A stretch of DNA of 49,850 bases from Deinococcus marmoris DSM 12784 (GCF_000701405.1 NZ_JNIV01000027.1:1-49850), one strand, 5' to 3'; positions 33,688-42,868 are shown, counted from the first letter of the stretch. The notes: generated from the sequence alone by a model not told the origin. Translations and numbers: made by a program.

Positions 33688-34274
33688 CCCTGCCGGAAGA
33701 CTATTTCGAGGACGTGTACCGCGCCCGCGAGGACCCCTGGGATTTTGCCAGCAGCCCCTACGAGGCCGCCAAGTACGCCCGCACGCTATCTGCGCTGCCC
33801 CATGAGCGCTATGCGCGGGCGCTGGAGGTGGGCTGCTCCATCGGCGTGCTGAGCGGTCTGCTGGCAGGGCGGGCCGGGGAACTGTGGGCCGTGGACCTGA
33901 ACGAGCAGGCGCTGACCCGGGCACGGGCGCGCAACGCCGCCCACTCCAACATCATTTTCGAGCGCCGCCGCCTTCCCACGGACCTGCCGGACGGTCCCTT
34001 TGACCTGATCGTGTTGTCAGAGGTGCTGTATTACCTCTCGCCGGAAAACCTGGAAACGGCACTGGACGGGGTATTGGCGCGGCTCAGTGCGTGCGGAACC
34101 CTGCTGCTGGTCCACTGGACGCCACAGGTCCACGACTACCCGCAGACCGGCGACGCGGTGCATGCCGCCACACTGGCGCGCGTGGGCCACGGCCTGCACC
34201 ACCTGCACGCCGAGCGCCACGGGGACGGGCAGCAGGGCTACCGACTGGACGTATTCACCCGCGACGGCATGTAA
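33684..34274 (+). CDS. NodS-like SAM-dependent methyltransferase
   Basis: A 196-residue class I methyltransferase. The opening YFEDVYRAREDPWDFASSPYEAAKYARTL is the hallmark of the NodS-like group; motif I is ALEVGCSIGVLSGLLA, followed by WAVDLNEQAL (motif II acidic residue) and FDLIVLSEVLYYL. NodS N-methylates the deacetylated glucosamine of Nod factors, after the deacetylase NodB. Here a PIG-L deacetylase precedes the gene by an ATGA overlap, so deacetylation followed by methylation of an amino sugar is a reasonable inference. Its 3' end overlaps the convergent glycosyltransferase gene by 37 bases. Confidence 0.88.
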   Translation: MTLPEDYFEDVYRAREDPWDFASSPYEAAKYARTLSALPHERYARALEVGCSIGVLSGLLAGRAGELWAVDLNEQALTRARARNAAHSNIIFERRRLPTDLPDGPFDLIVLSEVLYYLSPENLETALDGVLARLSACGTLLLVHWTPQVHDYPQTGDAVHAATLARVGHGLHHLHAERHGDGQQGYRLDVFTRDGM

Positions 34275-35371
34275 ATGGCGGGCGCGGCAGTCTGATTCAG
34301 CAGGCCGCGCACCTCGGCTAGCGCCTGCCCCACGGGGACGGATGGGTACTGGGCACCCCAGTCCCCCGCTTCCCGCGCGGCGTGGGCCGCCTCCAGGGCC
34401 TGGCCCAGCGTGGGCGCGTGCAGGGCTGCCTTAAGCGGCCCAGCCTCAGACCGCCACAGGTGAGGGAGCTGGGGGTGCCAGCCGCCCGGATACGCCGCCC
34501 GCAGCGCCGCTTCCGCGCGGGCCAGTGCCGCGATTTCTGCGCCGCCGGGAACGCGCCAGACTTGCGGCCCACACCGCCATTCGGCCAGTTGCGTGGACAG
34601 GCCCACCGCCACCCGGCCCGACAGGCGGGCGCTGGTGTACACGCGGGCGTCGGGGGTATGACGCAGCGTCAGGTCCGCGCGGCGCAGCTCACGCACCAGC
34701 GCGAGGTCTTCCAGGCACAGCACCTGCGGCACCCCGCCCACGGCGCGGTAGGCGCGCACGCTCAGGGCCAGATTCGCGCCGAAGTGCTGCCAGTGGCGGG
34801 GCCAGGGATCGGCGGGGTCCGGGTTCAGGCGGGCACCCAATTGACAGGCGGCCAGCCGGTACAGGTCGTCGAGCTGATGGGTGCGGCGGACCTCCTCCTC
34901 CAGGGCGGCCCCGTCCCCACCTAACAGAATCCGCCCAGCGGCGGCGTCGGCCCCGGCCAGCAGGGGCTGAAGCAGCGCCCACAACCAGTCCGGCGCGGCG
35001 CGGGTGTCGGCGTCGGTGCTGACGATCACGCCGCCGTCCCCGGCCAGTTCGGCGGCGCGGTCCAGGGCGCGGCGGCGTGCGCCGACGACATTGGCCTCGC
35101 CGGGGGGCAGGAACACTTCTTCTATTCGCAGCTTCAGCCCCTGCGGCGCGGCCTGTTTGGCGCGGACCGCTGTTCCCCCGCCGCAGTTGTTGACCAGCAA
35201 CAGCACGCCGAAATTCTGGAAAGGCTGCCCAGTTCCGTTCATCTGTGCGCCCAGCGCCCGCAACGTCGCGCCGATCCCTTCCGCCTCGTCGCGCGCTGGA
35301 ATCGCGACGACAACAGGCGGCAGTTCAGAGCCGGAGGCGGCAGGCCAGAAGGGATGACTGGGCGACGTCAT
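34238..35371 (-). CDS. Family 2 glycosyltransferase
   Basis: A 377-residue GT-A-fold enzyme. It has PVVVAIPARDEAEGIGATLRAL at the N-terminus, LLLVNNCGGG (usually NNCTDD, here degenerate), the metal motif STDADTRAAPDW and a late acceptor motif (CLEDLALVRELRRADLTLRHT). There is no membrane anchor. It transfers a sugar from a nucleotide donor. ATG at 35371 is used; a GTG at 35401 would add 10 residues. It faces the PIG-L/methyltransferase pair tail-to-tail and is divergent from the other glycosyltransferase. Family similarity is clear; donor and acceptor are unknown. Confidence 0.85.
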   Translation of the reverse strand: MTSPSHPFWPAASGSELPPVVVAIPARDEAEGIGATLRALGAQMNGTGQPFQNFGVLLLVNNCGGGTAVRAKQAAPQGLKLRIEEVFLPPGEANVVGARRRALDRAAELAGDGGVIVSTDADTRAAPDWLWALLQPLLAGADAAAGRILLGGDGAALEEEVRRTHQLDDLYRLAACQLGARLNPDPADPWPRHWQHFGANLALSVRAYRAVGGVPQVLCLEDLALVRELRRADLTLRHTPDARVYTSARLSGRVAVGLSTQLAEWRCGPQVWRVPGGAEIAALARAEAALRAAYPGGWHPQLPHLWRSEAGPLKAALHAPTLGQALEAAHAAREAGDWGAQYPSVPVGQALAEVRGLLNQTAAPAIYMPSRVNTSSR

Positions 35372-35405
35372 GGGTGGCGGCAGCCTAGCGCCCGACCGCA
35401 CTCAT

Positions 35406-35414
35406 TTTGCATTT
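35406..35414. repeat. First copy of a repeated nonamer in the divergent promoter region
   Basis: TTTGCATTT at 35406-35414 recurs at 35478-35486, 72 bases (about seven helical turns) away. The second copy overlaps the -35 region of the rightward promoter and the first lies just upstream of the leftward glycosyltransferase start. A shared regulator for the two divergent genes is possible. Confidence 0.35.
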
Positions 35415-35477
35415 AGCCCAGACCATGAAATTCTTTAGCTGAAGTCCATCTGGGACGCAATCCATGTGCATGTTACG

Positions 35478-35505
35478 TTTGCATTTCGGAACCCCCTCCT
35501 ATAGT
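35478..35505 (+). promoter_or_regulatory. Candidate promoter of the glycosyltransferase-glf pair
   Basis: TTTGCA (35478-35483) and TATAGT (35500-35505) are 16 bases apart; alternatively TTGCAT with 15. The -10 is a five-of-six match. The approximately 109-base leader to the GTG at 35621 is GC-rich with a GGCC-containing hairpin and a T run at 35573-35577, so attenuation is conceivable. Confidence 0.5.
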
Positions 35506-35620
35506 CCAGACGATCACCGCCGGGGGGCCGCCACGAAGCTGGAACAGGGCTGGCCGCTCACCGGGCCGTGGGTTTTTGTCATCTGCCGCCGCCTCGCGCA
35601 TCCTGGGAGGGAAGCTCAAC

Positions 35621-36832
35621 GTGCCACACCACCACCAGTCCATCCGACCCACCCTGGCCGCCCGGCCTGCCCTGATCGTGCTGGCGCATCTGCGCTGGGA
35701 TTTCGTGTTTCAACGCCCCCAGCACCTGATGACCCGCGCCGCCCGCAGCCGCGCCGTGTATTACTTCGAGGAGCCGGTCTTCGGGGAGGCGTTCTTTGGG
35801 GAGCCGGGCGACCACCTGAAAACCAGACAGGAGGGCGGCGTCACCGTCTGCACGCCCCACATCCAGAGCGGCTTTTCCGCCGCCGAGTCCCAGGCCCGCA
35901 CGGCGCGGCTGCTGGGCGAACTGGTGGAAGACGAGGGCCTGCTGGACTATGACCTGTGGGTCTACACCCCGATGGAACTGCCCGTCACGGTGGGGTTGAA
36001 CCCGCGTGTCACGGTCTACGACTGCATGGACGAGCTGGCCAATTTCAGGGGCGCGCCCCCTGAGCTGCGCGTGCGTGAGGCGCAGCTTTTTGACCGTGCC
36101 GGAGTGGTGTTCACGGGCGGTCAGCGGCTGTACGAGGCCAAGTCCGAGCGCCATCCCAACGTACATGCTTTTGCTTCCAGCGTGGATGTCGGGCATTTCG
36201 CTCAGGCCCGCGAAGGGTTGCAGGACCCGGCGGATCAGGCCGCATTGCCGCGCCCCCGCCTGGGCTTTTACGGCGTGATCGACGAGCGTTTCGACACGGC
36301 CCTGATCGCTGAAGTGGCCCGGCGTCAGCCGGAGTGGCAGTTCGTGCTGATCGGGCCGGTGGTCAAGATCGATCCCGCTGAGCTGCCGCGCGCCGCCAAT
36401 ATCCATTACCTGGGCATGAAGGGCTACGCCGAGTTGCCCGCCTACCTGGCCCACTGGGACGTGGCCCTGCTGCCGTTTGCGCGCAACGCCGCCACCGAGT
36501 TCATCAGCCCCACCAAGACGCCGGAATACCTGGCGGCGGGCGTCGGCGTGGTCTCCACCGGCATCCGCGACGTGGTCCGCCCTTACGGCGATCTGGAACT
36601 GGCGCGCATCGCCAACACTCCAGATGCCTTCGAGGCGGCCTGCAAGGCGGTGCTGGATGAGGCAGGGACACAGGCCGCGCGGCAGCGTCAGGAACGCGCA
36701 GACCAGTACCTCAGCGCGCTGTCCTGGGACCGCACCTGGGCGCAAATGGCCGAACTGATCGAGGACGCCGCCCCCACCACCCGCCTCCCTGCGCTGGCGT
36801 CCCACGCGCTGCTGACGGGTTCCGATGACTGA
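35621..36832 (+). CDS. Glycosyltransferase (GT4-like) upstream of glf
   Basis: A 403-residue GT-B-fold enzyme. The N-terminal half has IVLAHLRWDFVFQRPQHLM, the start shared by a group of glycosyltransferases clustered with UDP-galactopyranose mutase, then VYDCMDELANFRGAP. The C-terminal half has RLGFYGVIDERFD, WQFVLIGPVVK, a GYAELPAYLAHWDVALLPF stretch and FISPTKTPEYLAAG (the donor-binding E motif). GTG at 35621 is chosen because GGGAGG lies 10 bases upstream; earlier starts would read a GC-rich leader. It overlaps glf by eight bases, which suggests it uses UDP-galactofuranose or acts on the same glycan. Confidence 0.85.
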   Translation: MPHHHQSIRPTLAARPALIVLAHLRWDFVFQRPQHLMTRAARSRAVYYFEEPVFGEAFFGEPGDHLKTRQEGGVTVCTPHIQSGFSAAESQARTARLLGELVEDEGLLDYDLWVYTPMELPVTVGLNPRVTVYDCMDELANFRGAPPELRVREAQLFDRAGVVFTGGQRLYEAKSERHPNVHAFASSVDVGHFAQAREGLQDPADQAALPRPRLGFYGVIDERFDTALIAEVARRQPEWQFVLIGPVVKIDPAELPRAANIHYLGMKGYAELPAYLAHWDVALLPFARNAATEFISPTKTPEYLAAGVGVVSTGIRDVVRPYGDLELARIANTPDAFEAACKAVLDEAGTQAARQRQERADQYLSALSWDRTWAQMAELIEDAAPTTRLPALASHALLTGSDD

Positions 36833-37976
36833 AATTCCTGAACTCAGCGGCGCGGCCCCAGCCGGTTTTGACTACCTGATCGTGGGCGCAGGCTTCGCAG
36901 GCAGTGTGCTGGCCGAACGGCTGGCGAGCGCAGGCCAGCGGGTGCTGATCGTGGACCGCCGCCCCCACATCGGCGGCAACGCCTATGACCGCTATGACGA
37001 CGCGGGCGTCCTGATCCACCCCTACGGCCCCCATATCTTCCACACCAACAGCGCCGAGGTCTTCGCCTACCTGTCGCGCTTTACCGAGTGGCGGCCCTAC
37101 CAGCACCGGGTGCTGGCCAGCGTGGACGGGCAGGAATTGCCCATTCCTATCAATCTGGATACGGTCAACCGCCTGTACGGCCTGAACCTGACCGCCTTTC
37201 AGGTGGAGGAATTCTTCGCCTCGGTGGCCGAGCCAGTGGAGCAGGTCCGCACCAGCGAGGACGTGGTGGTGGGCAAGGTAGGGCGCGACCTTTACAACAA
37301 GTTCTTCCGGGGCTACACCCGCAAGCAGTGGGGTCTGGACCCCAGCGAACTGGACGCCAGCGTGACGGCCCGCGTGCCCACCCGCACCAACCGGGATGAC
37401 CGCTACTTCGCCGACACCTATCAGGCCATGCCGCTGCACGGCTACACCCGCATGTTCGAGGCGATGCTGCACAGACCCAACATCAAGATCATGCTGAACA
37501 CCGACTACCGCGAAATTCTGGGCCTGATTCCACACGGCCACCTGATCTATACCGGCCCGGTGGACGCTTTCTTTGATCATCAATATGGCAAGTTGCCCTA
37601 CCGCAGTCTGGAATTCCGGCACGAGACGCACGACAGACCGCAGTTCCAGGCTGTGGGCACGGTCAACTATCCCAACGATTACGCCTACACCCGCATCAGC
37701 GAATTCAAGTACATCACGGGGCAGCGCCATGAGCGCACCAGCGTGGTCTACGAGTATCCGCAGGCAGAGGGCGATCCCTACTACCCGGTCCCGCGCCCCG
37801 AGAATGCCGAGCTGTACAGGAAATATGAGGCACTGGCCCGGGCGCAGCGGAACGTGACCTTCGTGGGCCGCCTCGCCACCTACAAGTACTACAACATGGA
37901 TCAGGTGGTGGCGCAGGCCCTGGCCACTTTCAAACGGTTGCGGGAAAAGCAGACGGCTGATCTGGCCCAGGTCTGA
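36825..37976 (+). CDS. glf: UDP-galactopyranose mutase
   Basis: A 383-residue flavoprotein that converts UDP-galactopyranose to UDP-galactofuranose. The N-terminal FAD motif DYLIVGAGFAGSVLAERLA is followed by the family signatures RRPHIGGNAYD, GVLIHPYGPHIFHTN, WRPYQHRVLASVDGQELPIP, FFRGYTRKQWG and the substrate-binding YTGPVDAFFD and RSLEFRHE. Length and all signatures are intact, so the enzyme is probably active. It is coupled to the preceding glycosyltransferase. Galactofuranose is found in bacterial cell-surface polysaccharides and glycolipids, which sets the likely theme of the region. Confidence 0.95.
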   Translation: MTEIPELSGAAPAGFDYLIVGAGFAGSVLAERLASAGQRVLIVDRRPHIGGNAYDRYDDAGVLIHPYGPHIFHTNSAEVFAYLSRFTEWRPYQHRVLASVDGQELPIPINLDTVNRLYGLNLTAFQVEEFFASVAEPVEQVRTSEDVVVGKVGRDLYNKFFRGYTRKQWGLDPSELDASVTARVPTRTNRDDRYFADTYQAMPLHGYTRMFEAMLHRPNIKIMLNTDYREILGLIPHGHLIYTGPVDAFFDHQYGKLPYRSLEFRHETHDRPQFQAVGTVNYPNDYAYTRISEFKYITGQRHERTSVVYEYPQAEGDPYYPVPRPENAELYRKYEALARAQRNVTFVGRLATYKYYNMDQVVAQALATFKRLREKQTADLAQV

Positions 37977-38131
37977 TCAGCAGGCAAAGCCGCGTACTCC
38001 CCACATCTTCTCGGCCACACCGCTGCCTGAAATGCCTTCTGATCCTGACCGCGCCGCTGCTGATTCCCCTGGGTCTGGCGGCGCGTAACTCCAGTACGTT
38101 CTCTGGTGACTGAGGTTGGATTTCCAGGAAA

Positions 38132-40690
38132 TCAATCCGTCTCTGGTCCAGCGTCGCCGAGCGCCTGTGCCAGGTAGGGAGCGGTGCGGCTGTCCTGTGC
38201 CCGCGCCACCTCGCGGGGCGGACCCTGCGCGACGATCAGGCCGCCCTCGTCCCCCGCGCCGGGTCCGACGTCAATGACCCAGTCGCTCCCCACCACCAGT
38301 TGCATGTCGTGTTCCACCGTGATCACGCTGTGCCCGGCATCGACCAGACGGTCAAGCTGGCGGGCCAGCCGCTCCACATCGGCGGGGTGCAGGCCGGTGG
38401 TGGGTTCGTCCAGGATGTATAGCGTCTGCCCCCGTCCGGCGCGCTGCAATTCGGTGGCCAGCTTGATGCGCTGGGCCTCGCCGCCCGAGAGTTCGGTGGC
38501 GGGTTGCCCCAGCCGCAGGTAACCCAGCCCCACCTCTCGCAGAGTGTCCAGGCTGCGGAACACCGCCGCGTCGCCCCTGAAGAAGTCCCAGGCGGTATCC
38601 ACCGTCATGTCCAGTACCCCGGCGATGTTGCGGCCCTGGTAATGGACATCCAGGGTCTCAGCGTTGTACCGCGCGCCGTGGCAGACCGGGCACGGCGCGT
38701 ACACGCTGGGCAGGAACAGCAGTTCCACCATCACCCAGCCCTCGCCCTGGCAGTGTTCGCAGCGCCCGCCCCTGACGTTGAAGGAAAAGCGTCCAGCGCT
38801 GTAGCCGCGCTCTTTGGCCAGCGGGGTGGCGGCAAACAGCTTGCGGACGTGATCGAACAGGCCGGTGTAGGTGGCCATGTTGCTTCTGGGCGTGCGCCCG
38901 ATGGGCTTCTGGTTGACCTGCACCAGCCGTGAGAGCGAGGCCACGTCGCCTCCCAGATGCGCGGTGGTGGCAGGTGGCGGGCTATCCCCGAAGTCTTCCT
39001 CGTCCAGTGACCCGTCGGCCTGCTCCACGTTTCCGTGACCCAGATGGGCCGCCAGCGACTCGGCCAGCACCCCACTGACCAGGGTGGACTTGCCCGAACC
39101 GGAAACGCCGGTCACGCAGGTCAGCACGCCCAGCGGAAACCGGACCCGCAGGTCACTGAGGTTGTGGCGCGTCACGCTGCCCAGTTCCAGCCAGCCGCTG
39201 GGCGTGCGCGGCTGATGTCGTCCCTGGGGAGCCGTCCTAAACAGGTATTCGGCAGTTTTAGACTCCCTGACATCCCGTAAGCCCTCCGGCGATCCGCTGT
39301 AGAGGACCCTGCCGCCCCCCTCCCCGGCTCCCGGACCCACGTCCACCAGCCAGTCGGCACGGCGCACCACGTCCAGATCGTGTTCCACCACGAACAGCGA
39401 GTTGCCCGCTGCCTTCAGGTTGTCCAGGGCCGAGAGCAGCGCTTCAGTGTCGGCGGGGTGCAGCCCGGCAGAAGGCTCGTCCAGCACGTACACCACGCCG
39501 AACAGGTTGGAATAGAGCTGGGTGGCCAGCCGCAGCCGCTGCAACTCGCCGGGCGAGAGCGTGGGCGTCGAGCGCTCCAGTTGCAGGTAACCCAGTCCCA
39601 GGTCCAGCAGCACGTCCAGGCGGGCCACCAGGTCTTCGGTCAGGCGCTGCCGGGCCAGGGCCTGCGCGGGCTGATGCTGGGCGAACTGGTCCTGGCCGAG
39701 TTGCGCGTCCTCCTGCCCGGCGGCGTAGGGACGCAACAACGCGGCAACCTGTTTAAGGGGCAGCCGCGAGAATTCCGTGATGTCGTGGCCCGCGAAGCCC
39801 ACCGACAGGGCTTCCGGGCGCAGCCGTTTGCCGTGGCAGACCGGACACTCGGCGGCGATCATGTATCCCTGCACCCGCCGTTTCATCGCCGCGCTCTCGG
39901 TGCTGGCGAAGGTGTGCATGACATGCCGCCGGGCGCTGCTGAAGGTGCCCATGTAGCCGGGTTCGAGTTTGCGCTTGACCGCTTTTCTGGTTTCTTCGGG
40001 ACTCAGGCCCGGATACACCGGCACCACCGGCTGCTCATCCGTGAACAGAATCCACTGGCGCGTCTGGGGCGGCAACTCACGCCACGGCACGTCCACGTCG
40101 GTCCCCAGCGACACCAGAATGTCGCGCTGGTTCTGTCCGCCCCAGGCCGTGGGCCACGCGGCGACGGCCCTTTCGCGGATGGTCAGCGACGGATCGGGCA
40201 CCATCGAGGCTTCCGTGACCTCGTACACCCGGCCCTGACCGTGACAGTTCGGACAGGCCCCCTCAGGGGTGTTGGGCGAGAAGCCCTCGGCGTAGACGAT
40301 GCCCTGCCCCGGCGGGTACGTTCCGGCGCGCGAGTACAGCATCCGCACCAGATTGGACAGGGTGGTGACGCTGCCCACCGAGGAGCGGGCGGTGGGTGCG
40401 CCGCGCCCCTGTTGCAGGGCCACCGCCGGGGGCAGGCCCGTGATCGAGTCCACGTCGGGCGCGCCCACCTGATGAAACAGGCGGCGGGCGTACGGCGAGA
40501 CGGATTCGAGGTAGCGCCGCTGCGCCTCGGCATACAGCGTCCCGAAAGCCAGCGAGGACTTGCCCGAGCCGGATACCCCGGTGAACACGACCAGCGCGTC
40601 ACGCGGCACCCGCAGCGAGAGGTCTTTGAGGTTGTGTTCCCGCGCGCCGCGCACCTGCACGAAGCCGGAAAATTCAGGAGAATCTGGCAT
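38132..40690 (-). CDS. uvrA2: UvrA-like excision-repair ATPase (UvrA2 type)
   Basis: An 852-residue tandem ABC ATPase of the UvrA family. Both halves keep Walker A (GVSGSGKSS, GVSGSGKST), signatures (LSPGELQRLRLATQL, with the usual Gly replaced by Pro, and LSGGEAQRIKLATEL) and Walker B (VYVLDEPSAGLHP, LYILDEPTTGLHP). Zinc-finger pairs are CPNCHGQG, CPVCHGKR, and CEHCQGEGW with CPVCHGARYN. It is about 90 residues shorter than UvrA1; the region that binds UvrB in UvrA1 is shortened, as in class II UvrA proteins, which relate to drug-resistance homologues such as DrrC. Start ATG 40690 is chosen by homology; no ribosome-binding site is seen. A palindrome lies 24 bases upstream. Confidence 0.9.
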   Translation of the reverse strand: MPDSPEFSGFVQVRGAREHNLKDLSLRVPRDALVVFTGVSGSGKSSLAFGTLYAEAQRRYLESVSPYARRLFHQVGAPDVDSITGLPPAVALQQGRGAPTARSSVGSVTTLSNLVRMLYSRAGTYPPGQGIVYAEGFSPNTPEGACPNCHGQGRVYEVTEASMVPDPSLTIRERAVAAWPTAWGGQNQRDILVSLGTDVDVPWRELPPQTRQWILFTDEQPVVPVYPGLSPEETRKAVKRKLEPGYMGTFSSARRHVMHTFASTESAAMKRRVQGYMIAAECPVCHGKRLRPEALSVGFAGHDITEFSRLPLKQVAALLRPYAAGQEDAQLGQDQFAQHQPAQALARQRLTEDLVARLDVLLDLGLGYLQLERSTPTLSPGELQRLRLATQLYSNLFGVVYVLDEPSAGLHPADTEALLSALDNLKAAGNSLFVVEHDLDVVRRADWLVDVGPGAGEGGGRVLYSGSPEGLRDVRESKTAEYLFRTAPQGRHQPRTPSGWLELGSVTRHNLSDLRVRFPLGVLTCVTGVSGSGKSTLVSGVLAESLAAHLGHGNVEQADGSLDEEDFGDSPPPATTAHLGGDVASLSRLVQVNQKPIGRTPRSNMATYTGLFDHVRKLFAATPLAKERGYSAGRFSFNVRGGRCEHCQGEGWVMVELLFLPSVYAPCPVCHGARYNAETLDVHYQGRNIAGVLDMTVDTAWDFFRGDAAVFRSLDTLREVGLGYLRLGQPATELSGGEAQRIKLATELQRAGRGQTLYILDEPTTGLHPADVERLARQLDRLVDAGHSVITVEHDMQLVVGSDWVIDVGPGAGDEGGLIVAQGPPREVARAQDSRTAPYLAQALGDAGPETD

Positions 40691-40713
40691 GGCCCATGCA
40701 GTATGGGTGGGCT

Positions 40714-40729
40714 GCCCACGCACGTGGGC
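40714..40729 (-). promoter_or_regulatory. Perfect palindrome upstream of uvrA2
   Basis: GCCCACG and CGTGGGC, seven-base arms around CA, end 24 bases before the uvrA2 start. On the minus strand CATACT (40700-40705) could be a -10 just downstream, so the palindrome would lie at about -20 to -35. It is not the Deinococcus radiation-response motif (centre GTCATTGAC). A repressor or activator site is possible. Confidence 0.45.
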
Positions 40730-40843
40730 GAGTCGCAACGATCACTGAAGCTTTTTCCCCGCCTCGCTCAGTCTCCCGCCGGGAGCGGTGGTTTCAGCAG
40801 GCGATACGCCCCACATTTGACATTCGTTCTGGACACTAGGCAC

Positions 40844-41510
<667 letters not shown>

Positions 41511-41518
<8 letters not shown>

Positions 41519-41612
41519 GAATGCGCAGTCCCCCGGCCTCAATGATCCTGGCGCAGGCACTGCCCAGCGTGCAAAGGGCAAAGGTGAGGGCGGGCAAGGA
41601 ACGTTTCGTCAT
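41511..41612 (-). pseudogene. Signal-peptide stub overlapping nanE
   Basis: ATG at 41612 starts 33 codons encoding MTKRSLPALTFALCTLGSACA followed by 12 residues and a stop five bases into nanE. It is a complete-looking Sec signal peptide with almost no mature protein. The best explanation is the 5' end of a lost exported protein, such as a sugar-binding protein, joined to nanE; a coupled leader peptide is the alternative. Ribosome-binding site weak (AGGG 41619-41622 on the minus strand). Confidence 0.4.
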
Positions 41613-41693
41613 GGGACGGCCCTACTCTACATCTCTGGAGAAAGGCCCGGACAGGCCCGGCAACCCAGACAGCCCAAAAAAACAGCCCCACGC

Positions 41694-41721
41694 TTGACAC
41701 CTCCCGCCTCAGCCGTATGCT
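41694..41721 (+). promoter_or_regulatory. Strong sigma-70 promoter of the SorC-type regulator
   Basis: TTGACA (41694-41699, consensus) and TATGCT (41716-41721, four of six) are 16 bases apart. The start of transcription would be at about 41728, leaving five bases before the ATG at 41733: an essentially leaderless message. The region between this and nanE probably carries the operator; no clear inverted repeat was found. Confidence 0.75.
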
Positions 41722-41732
41722 GACCCCCACGT

Positions 41733-42719
41733 ATGGCGCACGCTTCCGCCCCCTCTGCAAGCCAGGACCTTCAGGCCGTCCGGGTGGCGCGGCTGTATTA
41801 CGTGCAGGGCCTGACCACCGACGCGATTGCCACGGAGCTGGGCCTGTCACGGCCCAAGGTATCGCGCCTGCTGTCTCACGCGCGGCGCAGCGGTCTGGTG
41901 GAAATCCGCATCCATGACCCGGAAGGGCAGGCACAGATGCTGGAAGCCCGCCTGCACGCGCGCTATCCCTTCCTGCACGCGCAGGTGGTGGGCGTGCCGC
42001 AGGGCAGCCCGGAAACGCTGTGGCTGGAGCGCGTGGCCGCCGCCGCCGCCGCCGCGCTGACCGGGCTGCTGCGCCCCGGCATGACCGTGGGGCTGGCCTG
42101 GGGCAACACGCTGAACGCGGTGGGCCACGCGCTGATTCCCCGTCCGGTGCCAGGGCTGACCTTCGTGCAGCTCAACGGTTCGGCCAACGCTGCCGACTTC
42201 ATGAGCGGCTTCGTGACCGACACGATCCTGCGCTTTGCGCGCAACTTCTCGGCAGGGGCGCAGCTCTTCCCGGTACCCACCTTCTTCGACGATCCGGCCA
42301 CCAAGCGGGCCATGTGGCGTGAACGCAGCGTCCGGCATGTGCTGGAGTTGCAGAAACAGGCCGATCTGCTGATCTTTTCGGTGGGCAGCCACACGGCCTC
42401 TACCCCCAGCCATGTGTACAGCGCGGGTTATCTGGACGCTGATGATCTGGCCGCGCTGGGAGCGCAGGGCGCAGTGGGCGACATCGCCACCGTCTTTTAC
42501 CGTGCGGACGGCAGCGACGCGGGCCTGGACCTGAACGCCCGTGCCAGCGGCCCGCCCCTGGCGCTGATCCGGGGGGCCAGCGAGTCGCTGTGCGTGGTCA
42601 GCGGACTGGGCAAGGCCGCCGCCCTGCACGCCGCGCTGGCCGGAGGGTTGATGCGCCGCCTGATCGTGGACGAGATAACGGCGCGGGCGGTGCTGGAGCT
42701 GGGCGGCAGCGAGGGCTAG
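41733..42719 (+). CDS. SorC-family sugar-responsive transcriptional regulator
   Basis: A 328-residue regulator. The N-terminal helix-turn-helix ARLYYVQGLTTDAIATELGLSRPKVSRLL (about residues 20-48) is followed by the SorC sugar-phosphate binding domain: GMTVGLAWGNTLNAV, GLTFVQLNGSA, DLLIFSVGSHT, GDIATVFYRADG and a final LRGLID-like KAAALHAALAGGLMRRLIVDE. SorC regulators bind sugar phosphates and control adjacent catabolic genes. Divergence from nanE suggests the inducer is an amino-sugar phosphate. It has its own strong promoter at 41694-41721. Confidence 0.9.
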   Translation: MAHASAPSASQDLQAVRVARLYYVQGLTTDAIATELGLSRPKVSRLLSHARRSGLVEIRIHDPEGQAQMLEARLHARYPFLHAQVVGVPQGSPETLWLERVAAAAAAALTGLLRPGMTVGLAWGNTLNAVGHALIPRPVPGLTFVQLNGSANAADFMSGFVTDTILRFARNFSAGAQLFPVPTFFDDPATKRAMWRERSVRHVLELQKQADLLIFSVGSHTASTPSHVYSAGYLDADDLAALGAQGAVGDIATVFYRADGSDAGLDLNARASGPPLALIRGASESLCVVSGLGKAAALHAALAGGLMRRLIVDEITARAVLELGGSEG

Positions 42720-42868
42720 GGCCGCCGTCCCTGCCCCGCCTTTCGGATGACGCCGCACTCTCCGGGAGAGCCTACCGTGAGCGAAATCTGCACGGACAAG
42801 GCGAGAAGTGACACAATCTGGACAGGAAGAAGCTCTGGCTCAGGCGCAGAGCGCACAAAGGGGCAGAC

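Noticed and set aside
35512..35620. GC-rich leader before the glycosyltransferase as a known riboswitch
   Set aside because: No match to the conserved cores of riboswitch classes I could recall; only a simple hairpin with a T run.
37977..38131. Hydrophobic reading CLKCLLILTAPLLIPLGLAAR between glf and uvrA2 as a small membrane protein
   Set aside because: No start codon or ribosome-binding site in frame; at most a relic of an exported protein.
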